57,284 nt of DNA from Micromonospora orduensis (GCF_006228125.1 NZ_VDFY01000113.1:1-57284); one strand, 5' to 3'. Counted from the stretch's first letter, positions 34,806 through 44,180 are shown. Notes: generated by a model not told the origin, from the letters alone. Numbers and translations are program-made.

Positions 34806-34954
34806 CCCCGGTGGAACACTCTAGTCCCGGTGGGGGGCCGCCCCACTGGCGACATTCTCCTGCTCGCTGAGCCTAGGCCGCTTGCGGCACCGACCGCAGC
34901 CCGGACGTACGCGAGGGTGTTTCGCATTCATCGTCGGACAGTTAGCGTGCACAC

Positions 34955-36163
34955 GTGGCCATCGAAAGCGACAAACTTCGCGAGCGCCTGGACTGGGCGA
35001 CCACCCACCTCGACCCGCCGTACGCCGTGGTCGACCTCACCGCCTTCGACGCCAACTCGGCCGCGCTGGCCGAACGCGCCGCCGGAAAGCCGGTCCGCCT
35101 CGCCAGCAAGTCGGTCCGCAGCCGGGAGTTGATCAGCCGGGCGCTCAGTCGGCGCGGCTGGCGGGGTGTGATGGCGTTCACCCTGCCCGAGGCGATCTGG
35201 CTGGTCCGGGCCGGCGTGAGCGACGACGTGCTGGTCGCGTACCCGAGCGCGGACCGGGCGGCGCTCGCCGAACTGGCCGCCGACCCGACACTGGCCGCCG
35301 CGATCACCCTGATGATCGACGGCACCGGTCAGCTCGACCTCATCGACGACGTCACGGCCCCCGGGCAGCGCGCCGAGCTGCGGCTCTGCCTGGACCTGGA
35401 CGCGTCCTGGCGACCGCTGCGCGGGCGGGTGCACGTGGGCGTGCGCCGCTCACCTGTGCACAGCGCCCGGGCGGCCGGCTCGCTCGCCGCCACCGTCGCC
35501 GGCCGGGCCGGCTTCCGGCTGGTCGGGCTCATGTCGTACGAGGCGCAGATCGCCGGCCTGGGCGACGCGCCGCCGGGGCAGATGCTGCTGGCCGGCGCGA
35601 TCAGGCTGGCCCAGCGCGGGTCGTACCGCGAGTTGCTGGCCCGCCGGGGCGCGGCGGTGGCCGCGGTACGCGAACACGCCGACCTGGAGTTCGTCAACGG
35701 CGGCGGCACCGGCAGCGTGGCCGCGACCAGCGCCGATCCCGCGGTCACCGAGGTCACCGCGGGATCGGGCCTGTACGGGCCGACGCTGTTCGACGCCTAC
35801 CGCGCCTGGCGGCCCACCCCGGCGGCGTTCTTCGCCTGCGCGGTGGTCCGTCGGCCGACGCCGGAGCTGGCGACGGTGCTCGGCGGCGGTTGGATCGCCT
35901 CCGGTCCGGCCGCCGACAGCCGCCTGCCCCGGCCGTGGCTGCCGGCCGGCCTGAAGCTCGTCGGCACCGAGGGTGCCGGCGAGGTGCAGACCCCGCTGGC
36001 CGGCCCGGCCGCGGCCACCCTGAGCATCGGCGACCGGGTGTGGTTCCGGCACGCCAAGGCCGGTGAGCTGTGCGAACGCGTCAACGAGTTGCACCTCGTC
36101 GAGGGGGACGCGGTCGTGGCGACCGTGCCCACCTACCGGGGCGAGGGGCAGGCCTTCCTCTGA
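34955..36163 (+). CDS. Fold-type III PLP enzyme (amino-acid deaminase/aldolase-like)
   Basis: This 402-residue protein resembles D-threonine aldolase / D-serine dehydratase-type enzymes of the alanine racemase fold. It begins with YAVVDLTAFDANSAALAERA, followed by the PLP-binding lysine in VRLASKSVRSREL (about residue 50). VGVRRSPVHSARAAGSLA and FVNGGGTGSV (phosphate-binding loop) follow, and a C-terminal beta-domain carries the metal-site His/Cys (WFRHAKAGELCERVNELHLV). It would act on a D-amino acid or hydroxy amino acid. Start GTG 34955 has TTAGCGT just upstream (TAGCGT 6 bases before the GTG), so a leaderless transcript is likely. It is divergent from tmk and convergent with the TetR gene. 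Confidence 0.85.
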   Translation: MAIESDKLRERLDWATTHLDPPYAVVDLTAFDANSAALAERAAGKPVRLASKSVRSRELISRALSRRGWRGVMAFTLPEAIWLVRAGVSDDVLVAYPSADRAALAELAADPTLAAAITLMIDGTGQLDLIDDVTAPGQRAELRLCLDLDASWRPLRGRVHVGVRRSPVHSARAAGSLAATVAGRAGFRLVGLMSYEAQIAGLGDAPPGQMLLAGAIRLAQRGSYRELLARRGAAVAAVREHADLEFVNGGGTGSVAATSADPAVTEVTAGSGLYGPTLFDAYRAWRPTPAAFFACAVVRRPTPELATVLGGGWIASGPAADSRLPRPWLPAGLKLVGTEGAGEVQTPLAGPAAATLSIGDRVWFRHAKAGELCERVNELHLVEGDAVVATVPTYRGEGQAFL

Positions 36164-36182
36164 GGCCGGCCCCGGCGCCGCG

Positions 36183-36863
36183 TCAGGCGGGTTGCGCCGC
36201 CTCGGCCGGCTCGTCGGCGGGCCGGTCGCTGTCCCGGCCGTCGACCTGACGGTGCAGGTACTCCCGGATCAGCGACTTCGCCTCGAGCAGCACCCGCTCG
36301 TCACCGTTGGACTTGCGGCGGAAGGCCAGCTTGATCAGCGCGTCCGCCGCCTCCACCGCGATCTCCAGCACGAAGCGCAGCTTCGGTACGTCGGTGAGGC
36401 CGAAACGCTCGGTGAGCACCCGGGCCAACTGGTCGGCGATCACGCCGTTGTTGTCCCGTTGCTCGTCGAGCAGGTGCAGGTCGACCACGTCGCCGAAGTG
36501 CAGGGTACGGAAGCCGGGGACGGTGCGGTGCATCGTGATGTACTCGTCGATGCCCGCGTCGACGCCGTCCCACCAGTGGGTCATCTCGTTGGAGGCGAAC
36601 CGCTCGTCGAGCCGCTGGAGGTAGGACTCCATCGTGCGCAGCGTCAACGCCTGCACGATCGCCCGCTTGTCCGGGAAGAACTGGTAGACCGACCCGATCG
36701 CCACCTCGGCACGCTCGGCGAGCAGGGTGGTGGTCAGCCCCTCGTACCCCACCTCGTCGACGAGTTCGGCGCAGGCATCCAACATGCGCTGTACCCGCGC
36801 GACACTTCGACCCTGCACCGGTACGCGGCGCAGCGGCCCGGTCGTGGCGGCTGGTGTGGACAC
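36183..36863 (-). CDS. TetR-family transcriptional repressor
   Basis: This 226-residue protein has an N-terminal TetR helix-turn-helix (about 20-66; RVQRMLDACAELVDEVGYEGLTTTLLAERAEVAIGSVYQFFPDKRAIV). A helical ligand-binding domain of the C-terminal TetR kind follows, with an acidic Ala/Pro-rich tail. Start GTG 36863 lies behind a G-rich ribosome site. It is divergent from the FAD-linked oxidase gene; the 148-base gap is unusually AT-rich and carries inverted repeats (36903-36918 and 36974-36992). It most likely represses both genes. Confidence 0.9.
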   Translation of the reverse strand: MSTPAATTGPLRRVPVQGRSVARVQRMLDACAELVDEVGYEGLTTTLLAERAEVAIGSVYQFFPDKRAIVQALTLRTMESYLQRLDERFASNEMTHWWDGVDAGIDEYITMHRTVPGFRTLHFGDVVDLHLLDEQRDNNGVIADQLARVLTERFGLTDVPKLRFVLEIAVEAADALIKLAFRRKSNGDERVLLEAKSLIREYLHRQVDGRDSDRPADEPAEAAQPA

Positions 36864-36902
36864 TCGGCGCCACCCCCCTTCGACGGATGAACATATCTAC
36901 AC

Positions 36903-36918
36903 GTCACGAGTCCGTGAC
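36903..36918. promoter_or_regulatory. Candidate TetR operator 1
   Basis: GTCACG-AGTC-CGTGAC is a perfect inverted repeat with a 4-base centre. It lies 40 bases upstream of the TetR start in the TetR/oxidase divergent gap. Confidence 0.45.
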
Positions 36919-36973
36919 TACCGGTACAACGAGCGGACCTCGATTGCGGTATTTACCAGGTACAACGTTCCTG

Positions 36974-36992
36974 ATATGAAGTCAGTTCATAT
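36974..36992. promoter_or_regulatory. Candidate TetR operator 2 at the oxidase promoter
   Basis: ATATGAA-GTCAG-TTCATAT is a perfect 19-base inverted repeat, and it overlaps a further TTCAT/ATGAA pair to 37000. It ends 19 bases before the oxidase ATG and would cover its promoter -10 or start site. The centre GTCAG and the AT-rich arms differ from operator 1, so one of the two may serve another protein. Confidence 0.5.
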
Positions 36993-37011
36993 TCATGAAT
37001 GAGGAGCGCGC

Positions 37012-38385
37012 ATGGTCGGCACCGCACCGCTCACCGCCCGTTGGTCCAACTGGGCCGGCAACCAGCGTGGCTCCGCCACCGCCATCCTCCGCCCCGGCTC
37101 GGTGGCCGACGTCACCGAGGCCGTCCGCGCCGCCGCCGCCGACGGCCGCCGGATCAGGGTGACCGGCAGCGGCCACTCCTTCACCGCCATCGCGCTCGCC
37201 GACGACCGGCGGATGGACCTGTCCGAGCTGACCACCACCGTCAGCGTCGACGTCGCGAACCGGCTCGTCACCGTACCGGCGGGAATGACCCTGCACACGC
37301 TCAACGGGCTGCTCGCCCGGCACGGCCTCGCACTGCCCAACCTCGGTGACATCGACGCGCAGACCGTGGCCGGGGCGATCTCCACCGGCACCCACGGCAC
37401 CGGCGCCGGCTACGGCTGCCTGTCCACCTTCGTCGAGGCCGTCACCCTGGTCACCGGCACCGGAGAGGTGCTGCGCTGCTCGGCGGACGAACACCCGGAC
37501 GTCCTCGCCGCCGCCCGGGTGTCCCTCGGCGCGCTCGGCGTCCTGGTCGAGGTCACCCTGCGCTGCGTCGACGCCTTCGTCCTGCACGCCCACGAACGGC
37601 CCGCCGCGCTGGCCGATGTGCTCGCCGACCTGCCCACTCTGATCGGCGGCCACGACCACGCCGAGTTCTACTGGTTCCCCTACACCGCGCGCGTCCAGGT
37701 CAAGACCAACGACCGGGTACCCGCCAACGACCAGCCGCTGCCCCGCTGGCGCGGCTGGCTGGACGACGACTTCCTGTCCAACACCGTCTTCGCCGGCGCC
37801 TGCCGCCTCGGCCGGGCCGTGCCGGCGCTGGCACCCGGCATCAGCGCCGTCTCCGCCCGCGCACTCACTGAACGGCAGTACACCGGGCGCTCCGACCGGG
37901 TGTTCTGCACCCCACGCCGGGTCCGCTTCGTCGAGATGGAGTACGGCCTGCCCCGCGAGGCGCTGCCCGACGCGCTCGCCGCGCTCCAACGGATCGTGGA
38001 CGGGCTGCCGTTCAAGGTGCTCTTCCCGGTCGAGGTGCGGTTCACCGCCGCCGACGACATCTGGCTGTCGCACGGCTACGGTCGGGACTCCGCGTACATC
38101 GCCGTGCACCAGTACGTCGGCATGCCGTACGAGCCGTACTTCCGGGCCTTCGAGGAGGTGGCCGCCGGGCTGGGTGGCCGCCCGCACTGGGGCAAGCTGC
38201 ACTACCGTGACGCCGCCAGCCTGGCCCCCGCCTACCCGAGGTTCGCCGACTTCCTGGCCGTACGCGACCGCCTGGACCCCGACCACCGGTTCGCCAACGC
38301 CCACCTCGACCGCGTCCTCGGCGGCGGCGCTCAGCCGCCCGACGCCACCACCTGGTCCGCGCCGGCACCGAGGGCCCGGACGTAG
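37012..38385 (+). CDS. FAD-linked D-arabinono-1,4-lactone oxidase-like protein
   Basis: This 457-residue protein has an FAD-binding PCMH domain (about 20-190), with RVTGSGHSFTAIALADD, DIDAQTVAGAISTGTHGTG and GALGVLVEVTL, and a C-terminal ALO domain ending in RPHWGKLHYRDAASL (the HWGK motif of aldonolactone oxidases). It would oxidise a sugar lactone or alditol using oxygen. GAGGAG lies upstream of ATG 37012. It is controlled in all likelihood by the divergent TetR gene. Its last 55 bases overlap, antisense, the end of the CapA-like gene. Confidence 0.9.
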   Translation: MVGTAPLTARWSNWAGNQRGSATAILRPGSVADVTEAVRAAAADGRRIRVTGSGHSFTAIALADDRRMDLSELTTTVSVDVANRLVTVPAGMTLHTLNGLLARHGLALPNLGDIDAQTVAGAISTGTHGTGAGYGCLSTFVEAVTLVTGTGEVLRCSADEHPDVLAAARVSLGALGVLVEVTLRCVDAFVLHAHERPAALADVLADLPTLIGGHDHAEFYWFPYTARVQVKTNDRVPANDQPLPRWRGWLDDDFLSNTVFAGACRLGRAVPALAPGISAVSARALTERQYTGRSDRVFCTPRRVRFVEMEYGLPREALPDALAALQRIVDGLPFKVLFPVEVRFTAADDIWLSHGYGRDSAYIAVHQYVGMPYEPYFRAFEEVAAGLGGRPHWGKLHYRDAASLAPAYPRFADFLAVRDRLDPDHRFANAHLDRVLGGGAQPPDATTWSAPAPRART

Positions 38386-39557
38386 CCGAGCACCCGCTGG
38401 TACGCCGCCCGGTAGTCGCCCCGCAGACCTGGCGGGGTGCCCGGGTCGGCGAGCGCTGCGGTCAGGTCAACCAGCCGGAGGGCCGGTGCCAGGTCGGTCC
38501 AGGTTGGCAGTGCCTCCATCCGGGTCACCGTCCAGCGCCCCGGGGCGGTCTCGGTGAAGGTCGCCCGGGCCATCACGCCCTCGCGGTTGTCGTCGATCGG
38601 CTCCTCGTGCCGGGCCAGTTCGTTGCCCATGCCGAAGACCACCCACTTGTCGCCGAAGCGCTGGAACGGCTGCACCGCGTGGGCGTGATGGCCCAGGATG
38701 AGATCCACGTCGGGCGAGGAGATCAGCTGCTGGGCCCAGGCCCGCTGGTCGGCGTCCGGCAGGTGCTGATACTCCGTACCCCAGTGCAGGCTGAGCACGA
38801 CGATGTCGGCGCCGGCGGCGCGCGCCTCGTGGGCGGCGGCGAGGATCTCAGGCGGATCGATCAGGTTGGCCAGCCACGGCTGGCCCGGGGGGCGGCTCAG
38901 CCCGTTGAAGTTCAGGCTGTACGCCAGGTGGGCGACGCGGACGTCGCCGACCTGGTAGATCCGGGGCCTGGCCGCTTCGGCGGCGCTACGGGCGCTGCCG
39001 GTGTGCCCGAGCCCGGCGGCGTCGAGTGCGCGGATTGTCCGGGCCACCCCGTCGGCGCCCTGGTCGAGGGTGTGGTTGGAGGCGGTCGAGCAGCCGTCGA
39101 ATCCGGTGGCGCGCAGCCCGTCGAGCACCTGCGGGGGCGCGTTGAACGACGGATAGCCGGCGAACGGGCCGGCGGGATCGGCCAGTGGCGTCTCAAGGTG
39201 GCACAGCGCCAGGTCGGCGCCGCGGACCGCCGGGGCGACCCCGGCGAACATCGGGGCGAAGTCCATGCCGCCGGCACGGGCACCGTCCCGGCGCGCCTGG
39301 TCGGTCACCGCTGGATGGATCAGAACGTCACCCGCGGCGACGAGTCGCACGGTCCGCCGGTTGGCGGGATCCCGGGTCGGCCCGGTGGACGACCCGGGGG
39401 CGACCGTCTGCGGGGGAGCGTGCGACGCGGTGGCGCCGGCCGGCGAGGGGCTGTCCGCGTCCATCGTCCGGATGCCGACCGCGCCCACGGCGAGCAGCAG
39501 CGCACCCGCCGCAGCGCCGACGAGGACGCGGCGGCGCGAAACAGGGGCTGCGAACAT
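38331..39557 (-). CDS. CapA/PgsA-family metallophosphatase-like protein, exported
   Basis: This 408-residue protein has a basic twin-arginine-like N-terminus (SRRRVLVG), then a hydrophobic segment and a Ser/Pro-rich spacer. The CapA domain (about 65-330) contains VRLVAAGDVLIHPAVTD, HLETPLADPAGPF, STASNHTLDQGADG, LSLHWGTEYQHLP and GHHAHAVQPFQ, the metal-site motifs of the family. CapA proteins are linked to poly-gamma-glutamate or other surface polymer handling. No capB/capC partner is present. The start is ATG 39557. The 3' end overlaps the convergent oxidase gene by 55 bases. Confidence 0.88.
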   Translation of the reverse strand: MFAAPVSRRRVLVGAAAGALLLAVGAVGIRTMDADSPSPAGATASHAPPQTVAPGSSTGPTRDPANRRTVRLVAAGDVLIHPAVTDQARRDGARAGGMDFAPMFAGVAPAVRGADLALCHLETPLADPAGPFAGYPSFNAPPQVLDGLRATGFDGCSTASNHTLDQGADGVARTIRALDAAGLGHTGSARSAAEAARPRIYQVGDVRVAHLAYSLNFNGLSRPPGQPWLANLIDPPEILAAAHEARAAGADIVVLSLHWGTEYQHLPDADQRAWAQQLISSPDVDLILGHHAHAVQPFQRFGDKWVVFGMGNELARHEEPIDDNREGVMARATFTETAPGRWTVTRMEALPTWTDLAPALRLVDLTAALADPGTPPGLRGDYRAAYQRVLGYVRALGAGADQVVASGG

Positions 39558-39636
39558 CCCCTCACGTTAGGCAGTCCAGACCAGAGCCACGCCACCGAAT
39601 TGGACATTTAACCCATTAGGGGCGGCCCGTTGGCTG

Positions 39637-42480
39637 TCACTCCTCGGCAGGACTGGCGGTGGCCTTCTTCGGGGCCGCCTTCTTCGCCGGAGCCTTCTTC
39701 GCCGTCGCCTTGGCGGTGGTTGTCTTCTTCGCGGCGGTGGACTTGCTGGCGGCCGCCGTCTTCTTGGTCGCCGTGGCCTTCTTCGCCGGTGCCTTCTTGG
39801 CCGCCGCCTTCTTGCGCGGCGCCGGACCCTTGGCCCGCTTCTCGGCGAGCATCTCCGAGGCTTCCTCGAGGCTCAACGCCTCCGGGGTCTGCCCGCGCCG
39901 CAGCGACGCGTTGAACTCCCCGTCGGTGACGTACGGGCCGAAACGCCCATCCTTGATCACCAGCGGCTTCTCGGTCGCCGGGTCGACGCCCATCTCCCGC
40001 AGCGGGGGCGCGGCGGCGCGACGGCCACGGGTCTTCGGGGCGGCCAGCAGGGCCAGCGCCTCGTCCAGGGTGACCGTGAACATCTTGTCCTCGGAGTCCA
40101 GCGATCGGAACTCCTCGCCCCGCTTGACGTACGGGCCGTAGCGGCCGTTGTTGGCGAACACCTCGACGCCGTCCGGCGCGACACCGACCAGCCGGGGAAG
40201 GCTGAGCAGCTTGAGCGCCTCGTCCAGGGTCAGCGAGTCAGGTGTCTGCGTCCGCAGCAGCGACGACTTGCGCTCGCCGCTGGACACGTACGGGCCGAAC
40301 CGGCCGGACTTGAGCACGATCGGCTCGCCGGTGGCGGGGTCGTCGCCGAGCTTGCGCTCACCGCCGCCGCCGAGGAACAGCTCGTGGACCTTCTCCGGGG
40401 TCAACTCGTCCGGGGCGAGACCCTCGGGGATCGGCGCCCGGTCGCCCTGGGTGCCGCCCTCCTCGCCGTCGCCCGAAGGCGGAGCGGCGGAGGGCTGCTC
40501 GCCGCCGGGCAGCTCCCGTTGCAGGTACGGCCCGTACCGGCCGACCCGCACCACGACCTCGCGGCCGTCGTCGTCGGTGAAGAGGGGGATCGAGTTGACG
40601 CTGCGCGCGTCGATGTCGCTCAGGTTCTCGGTGACCAGCTTCTTCAACCCACCGGAGCGGGCGATGTCCTGGTCGCCGGCGCCGTTGGAGCTGCCGAAGT
40701 AGAACGCGGTGAGGAAGTCGACAGCGGCGTGGTCACCGCCGGCGATCTCGTCCAGCTCGTTCTCCATGGTGGCGGTGAAGTCGTAGTCGATGAGGCGGGG
40801 GTAGTGCCGCTCCATCAGTCCGATCACCGCGAACGCCAGGAAGGTCGGGATCATCGCCTGACCGCGCTTGGTGACGTACCCCCGGTCCTGGATCGTCTGC
40901 ATGATCGACGCGTACGTGGACGGGCGGCCGATGCCCAACTCTTCCAGGGCCTTGACCAGCGACGCTTCGGTGTAACGCGACGGCGGCTGGGTGTGGTGAC
41001 CCTGCGCGGCCAACTCGTCGGCGGTCAGCGGCTGGTCCTTGACCAGGGTGGGCAGCCGGCGTTCGGCGTCCTCGGCCTCGGCGTTCTCGTCGTCGCTGGA
41101 CTCGACGTACGCGCGCAGGAAGCCCGGGTCGGTGATGGTCTTGCCGGTCGCGCCGAAGTCGGCCTCCTCCTGCGAGGTGGAGACCGCGCGGATGCGCACC
41201 GACACGCTGGAACCGACCGCGTCGGTCATCTGCGAGGCGATGGTCCGCCGCCAGATCAGCTCGTAGAGCTTGAACTCCTCGGCGGACAGCTCCTTGGCCA
41301 CCTCGCCCGGGGTGCGGAAGTTGTCCCCCGCCGGGCGGATCGCCTCGTGCGCCTCCTGCGCGTTCTTCACCTTGCCCGTGTAGCGGCGCGGCTCCGGCGG
41401 CACGCTGCGCTCGCCGTACAGCTCGACGATCTGCCGGCGGGCCGCCGAGATGGCGGTCTCGGACAGGTTCACCGAGTCGGTACGCATATAGGTGATGTAG
41501 CCGTTCTCGTACAGGCGCTGCGCGGTGCGCATCGTCTGCTGCGAGGACAGGCGCAGCTTGCGGGCCGCCTCCTGCTGGAGGGTGGAGGTGATGAACGGCG
41601 CGTACGGGCGGCGGCGGTAGGGCTTCTCCTCGACCCGGGTGACAGTGAACGGCCGCCCGTCGAGGCGGGCCGCGAGCCCACGGGCGCCGCTCTCGTCGAG
41701 GTGGACGACCCCGGCGCCGGCGCGGACGCGGCCCGTGGTCGGCTCGAAGTCCTTGCCGGTGGCGATCCGGTCGCCGTTCAACGCGATAAGCGTGGCGTTG
41801 AAGTTTCGCGGACCCTCGCCGGCGTTCGCCACGGCGAGGGTGGCCAGGATGTCCCAGTACTCGGCGGTGCGGAAGGCCATCCGCTGCCGCTCCCGCTCGA
41901 CCACGATCCGGGTCGCCACGGACTGGACACGGCCGGCCGAGAGCCTCGGCATGACCTTCTTCCACAGGACCGGCGAGACTTCGTAGCCGTAGAGCCGGTC
42001 GAGGATCCGCCGGGCCTCCTGGGCGTCGACCAGGTCGCGGTCGATCTCCCGGGGGTTGGCCACCGCCGCCTGGATCGCCGGCTTGGTGATCTCGTGGAAG
42101 ACCATCCGCTTGACCGGCACCTTGGGCTTGAGCGTCTCCACCAGGTGCCAGGCGATCGCCTCGCCCTCGCGGTCCTCATCCGTCGCCAGGAAGATCTCGT
42201 CGACCTCCTTGGACAGCTTCACCAGCTTGCTGATCTGCTGCTTGCGGTCGGCGGAGACGACGTAGAGGGCGTGGAAGCCGTTGTCCACGTCCACGCCGAG
42301 GCGGGCCCAGGACTCGCCCTTGTACTTGGCCGGCACGTCGGCGGCGTTGCGCGGCAGGTCGCGGACGTGACCGAAGCTGGCCTCCACGACGTACCCCGGG
42401 CCGAGGTAGCCCGAGATCGTCTTGGCCTTCGCCGGTGACTCGACGATGACCAGACGGGTGGTTCCAGCGTTGCTCGGCAC
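39637..42480 (-). CDS. topA: DNA topoisomerase I (type IA)
   Basis: This 947-residue enzyme relaxes negative supercoils. The Toprim domain (about 8-125) has IVESPAKAKTI and the acidic DEDREGEAIAWH. The cleavage/strand-passage domain has SAGRVQS and the active-site tyrosine in ITYMRTDS (Tyr331). C-terminal Topo_C repeats follow (RVGRYGPYLQ, KSGRFGPYVSSG, NNGRYGPYVKRG, KDGRFGPYVTDG). As in other actinobacteria, there are no C4 zinc fingers and the protein ends in a Lys/Ala-rich tail (about 880-947). GTG 42480 is the start with GGGGAGAG upstream. The 351-base gap 42481-42831 is its leader; I see no gene in it and no convincing promoter. Confidence 0.96.
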   Translation of the reverse strand: MPSNAGTTRLVIVESPAKAKTISGYLGPGYVVEASFGHVRDLPRNAADVPAKYKGESWARLGVDVDNGFHALYVVSADRKQQISKLVKLSKEVDEIFLATDEDREGEAIAWHLVETLKPKVPVKRMVFHEITKPAIQAAVANPREIDRDLVDAQEARRILDRLYGYEVSPVLWKKVMPRLSAGRVQSVATRIVVERERQRMAFRTAEYWDILATLAVANAGEGPRNFNATLIALNGDRIATGKDFEPTTGRVRAGAGVVHLDESGARGLAARLDGRPFTVTRVEEKPYRRRPYAPFITSTLQQEAARKLRLSSQQTMRTAQRLYENGYITYMRTDSVNLSETAISAARRQIVELYGERSVPPEPRRYTGKVKNAQEAHEAIRPAGDNFRTPGEVAKELSAEEFKLYELIWRRTIASQMTDAVGSSVSVRIRAVSTSQEEADFGATGKTITDPGFLRAYVESSDDENAEAEDAERRLPTLVKDQPLTADELAAQGHHTQPPSRYTEASLVKALEELGIGRPSTYASIMQTIQDRGYVTKRGQAMIPTFLAFAVIGLMERHYPRLIDYDFTATMENELDEIAGGDHAAVDFLTAFYFGSSNGAGDQDIARSGGLKKLVTENLSDIDARSVNSIPLFTDDDGREVVVRVGRYGPYLQRELPGGEQPSAAPPSGDGEEGGTQGDRAPIPEGLAPDELTPEKVHELFLGGGGERKLGDDPATGEPIVLKSGRFGPYVSSGERKSSLLRTQTPDSLTLDEALKLLSLPRLVGVAPDGVEVFANNGRYGPYVKRGEEFRSLDSEDKMFTVTLDEALALLAAPKTRGRRAAAPPLREMGVDPATEKPLVIKDGRFGPYVTDGEFNASLRRGQTPEALSLEEASEMLAEKRAKGPAPRKKAAAKKAPAKKATATKKTAAASKSTAAKKTTTAKATAKKAPAKKAAPKKATASPAEE

Positions 42481-42831
42481 GTCTCTCCCCGACCTCACTC
42501 CTGCTCGTGGTCTGCCGGCGCCCGGACAGCGACCGCTCTCGACCCCGCCGTCGCACCGGCGGTCCGGATGTCCAACGTAACGCGCCGTCCGCGTTTCGGG
42601 TTTCGCGGGCGGCAAACCGCCACCGCGCGGCGGTCAACTCCCGCTCCGCCGCGCTCGGCACTGCCGGACGGCGCCACCGTACACCGTGGGTAGGCCCCGA
42701 AGCGGGTCACTGTGACGATGGCGGACCGTCGGCCGAGGTCCGACCCGCCCGTTTTCCGCCTGGATCGACCCGCCGGACTGTCCTACACCGGACACCGCGC
42801 CGCCCAGGCCCGCTCCCGCCCGAGCAAGGGG

Positions 42832-43557
42832 TCAGGAACGTACCGGCCAGGCGTCGGCCGGCGTGGCTGGCGGGGGGCCGCCGACCAGCTCGGCGAGCCG
42901 GGCCAGGCGGCGGCGGCCGGTGATCCGGTACGCCGGTCCGCCCTCGTCCGGGCCGATGAACGTGCCGGCCAGCCCGGCGGCGGCGAGCGCCGCGCCCACC
43001 GGTTCCCAACACTCCTGGTCGCTCTCCCCGAGCCGCAGCAGGAACCCGCCGGGCGGCTCCGGCGTCCCGGCGGCGGCGAGCCACAGCCGCAGCCGCCGGC
43101 CGGTGAGATGGAAGGTGGCCGGTGGGCGTTTCGCCGGGCCGTGCAGCCACGCCGCCGCGAGCGGTTTCAAGACCCGGGTGTACGACGTACGGACGGCGTG
43201 TCGCTCGTCCCCGGTCGGCTCCCAGCTCGCCGCCAGCCCGCGCTGTCCCAGTTCGGCGACGAGCACGTGCACCCGCCAGGCGGAGTCCACCCGTACCGAG
43301 AGGCGTGCGGTGCCGCCCATCCGCACCACCTCACCCGGACCGGCGAGCAGTCCGGCCAGGTCGGCGACCGTCGGCTCGGCCGCGTCGGCGCCGAAGAAGA
43401 CCAGTTGCCGGCCGGCGTCGTCAGCCGGGACCTGTGGGTCGGGGTGGGTTGGGACGCCGCGCCGCCGCGCGGGCACTGACACGTCGGGCTCGGGCGCGGG
43501 GAACAGCGCCGGGGGCGGTTGCGCCTTCCCGGGGTCACCGAGCCCGCTCAGCGACAC
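42832..43557 (-). CDS. Conserved hypothetical protein, 241 residues
   Basis: I do not recognise a family. The N-terminal 45 residues are Pro-rich and probably disordered. The rest is an alternating strand/helix protein with two similar halves (LVFFGADAAEPTVADLAGLLAGPGEVVRM and FHLTGRRLRLWLAAAGTPEPP-type segments; later AYRITGRRRLARLAELVGG). This suggests an internal duplication. The start GTG 43557 overlaps the end of the lipoprotein gene by 10 bases, so the two are cotranslated. The position between hppA and topA is one where other actinobacteria also carry unnamed genes. Confidence 0.65.
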   Translation of the reverse strand: MSLSGLGDPGKAQPPPALFPAPEPDVSVPARRRGVPTHPDPQVPADDAGRQLVFFGADAAEPTVADLAGLLAGPGEVVRMGGTARLSVRVDSAWRVHVLVAELGQRGLAASWEPTGDERHAVRTSYTRVLKPLAAAWLHGPAKRPPATFHLTGRRLRLWLAAAGTPEPPGGFLLRLGESDQECWEPVGAALAAAGLAGTFIGPDEGGPAYRITGRRRLARLAELVGGPPPATPADAWPVRS

Positions 43558-44090
43558 TCCGGCACCTCGTCGAAGGCCTGTTTCAGCTCCTCGGAGTTGA
43601 GCTGGCTGGTGTCCAGGGCGCTGGCGTCGTACTCCTTGTTGAGCGTCTCGACGGCGGCCCGCACGCCGGCGTAGAAGGCGGTCGGCTCGTTGGTGCTCAG
43701 CTTGTCGATGGTGTCCCGGGCCCGGCCGTAGGCGTCCCGCATCTTCTCCAGGGAGCCACGGAAACCGGCGGAGATCACCTCGCCGTTGTCGGTCTCCGGC
43801 ACGCCGGCCTGCTCCACCTTGCGGCGTGCGGTCTCGCTGGCCTGCTCCGCCCCGCCGAAGAGCCGCACCAGGTTCTCCTTGGCCTGCGCCGGGGTCGTCT
43901 GCGCGGTCATCTGCTCATCCGTGCTGCTGGTCAACTTGTCGATCTCGGAGCGCCACGGGGTGAGCGCACCGCAGACGGTTGCCGCCCAGGCCCGGGGGCT
44001 GGGGTTTCCTCCGCAGCCGGTGAGCACGACGACGATCGTGGCCAGGACCACCGTGAACTTTCCGGCGGCAGACGCCCGGCACGTACGCAT
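43548..44090 (-). CDS. Lipoprotein of unknown function
   Basis: This 180-residue protein has a lipoprotein signal: basic start, hydrophobic run, and lipobox LTGC (Cys about residue 26). The mature part is helical with one further conserved-looking cysteine near the start (AATVCGALTPW) and one at the end (VPEC), which could form a disulfide. ATG 44090 (MRTCRAS) is preferred over an in-frame start at 44126 because the shorter form gives a normal-length signal. It overlaps the 241-residue gene by 10 bases. Its role at the cell surface is unknown. Confidence 0.75.
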   Translation of the reverse strand: MRTCRASAAGKFTVVLATIVVVLTGCGGNPSPRAWAATVCGALTPWRSEIDKLTSSTDEQMTAQTTPAQAKENLVRLFGGAEQASETARRKVEQAGVPETDNGEVISAGFRGSLEKMRDAYGRARDTIDKLSTNEPTAFYAGVRAAVETLNKEYDASALDTSQLNSEELKQAFDEVPECR

Positions 44091-44138
44091 GCGTTGCAGC
44101 GTACGACCTTTGGCCAGGCGTGGCACCGGTCCGGATGG

Positions 44139-44180
44139 CCGGGGTCCCCGGTCGACGCGTACGTCGACCGGGGACCCCGG
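44139..44180 (-). terminator. Very strong hairpin terminator of hppA
   Basis: A perfect 19-bp stem (44139-44157 with 44162-44180) and a CGTA loop lie 13 bases past the hppA stop. It also insulates the lipoprotein gene downstream. Confidence 0.85.
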
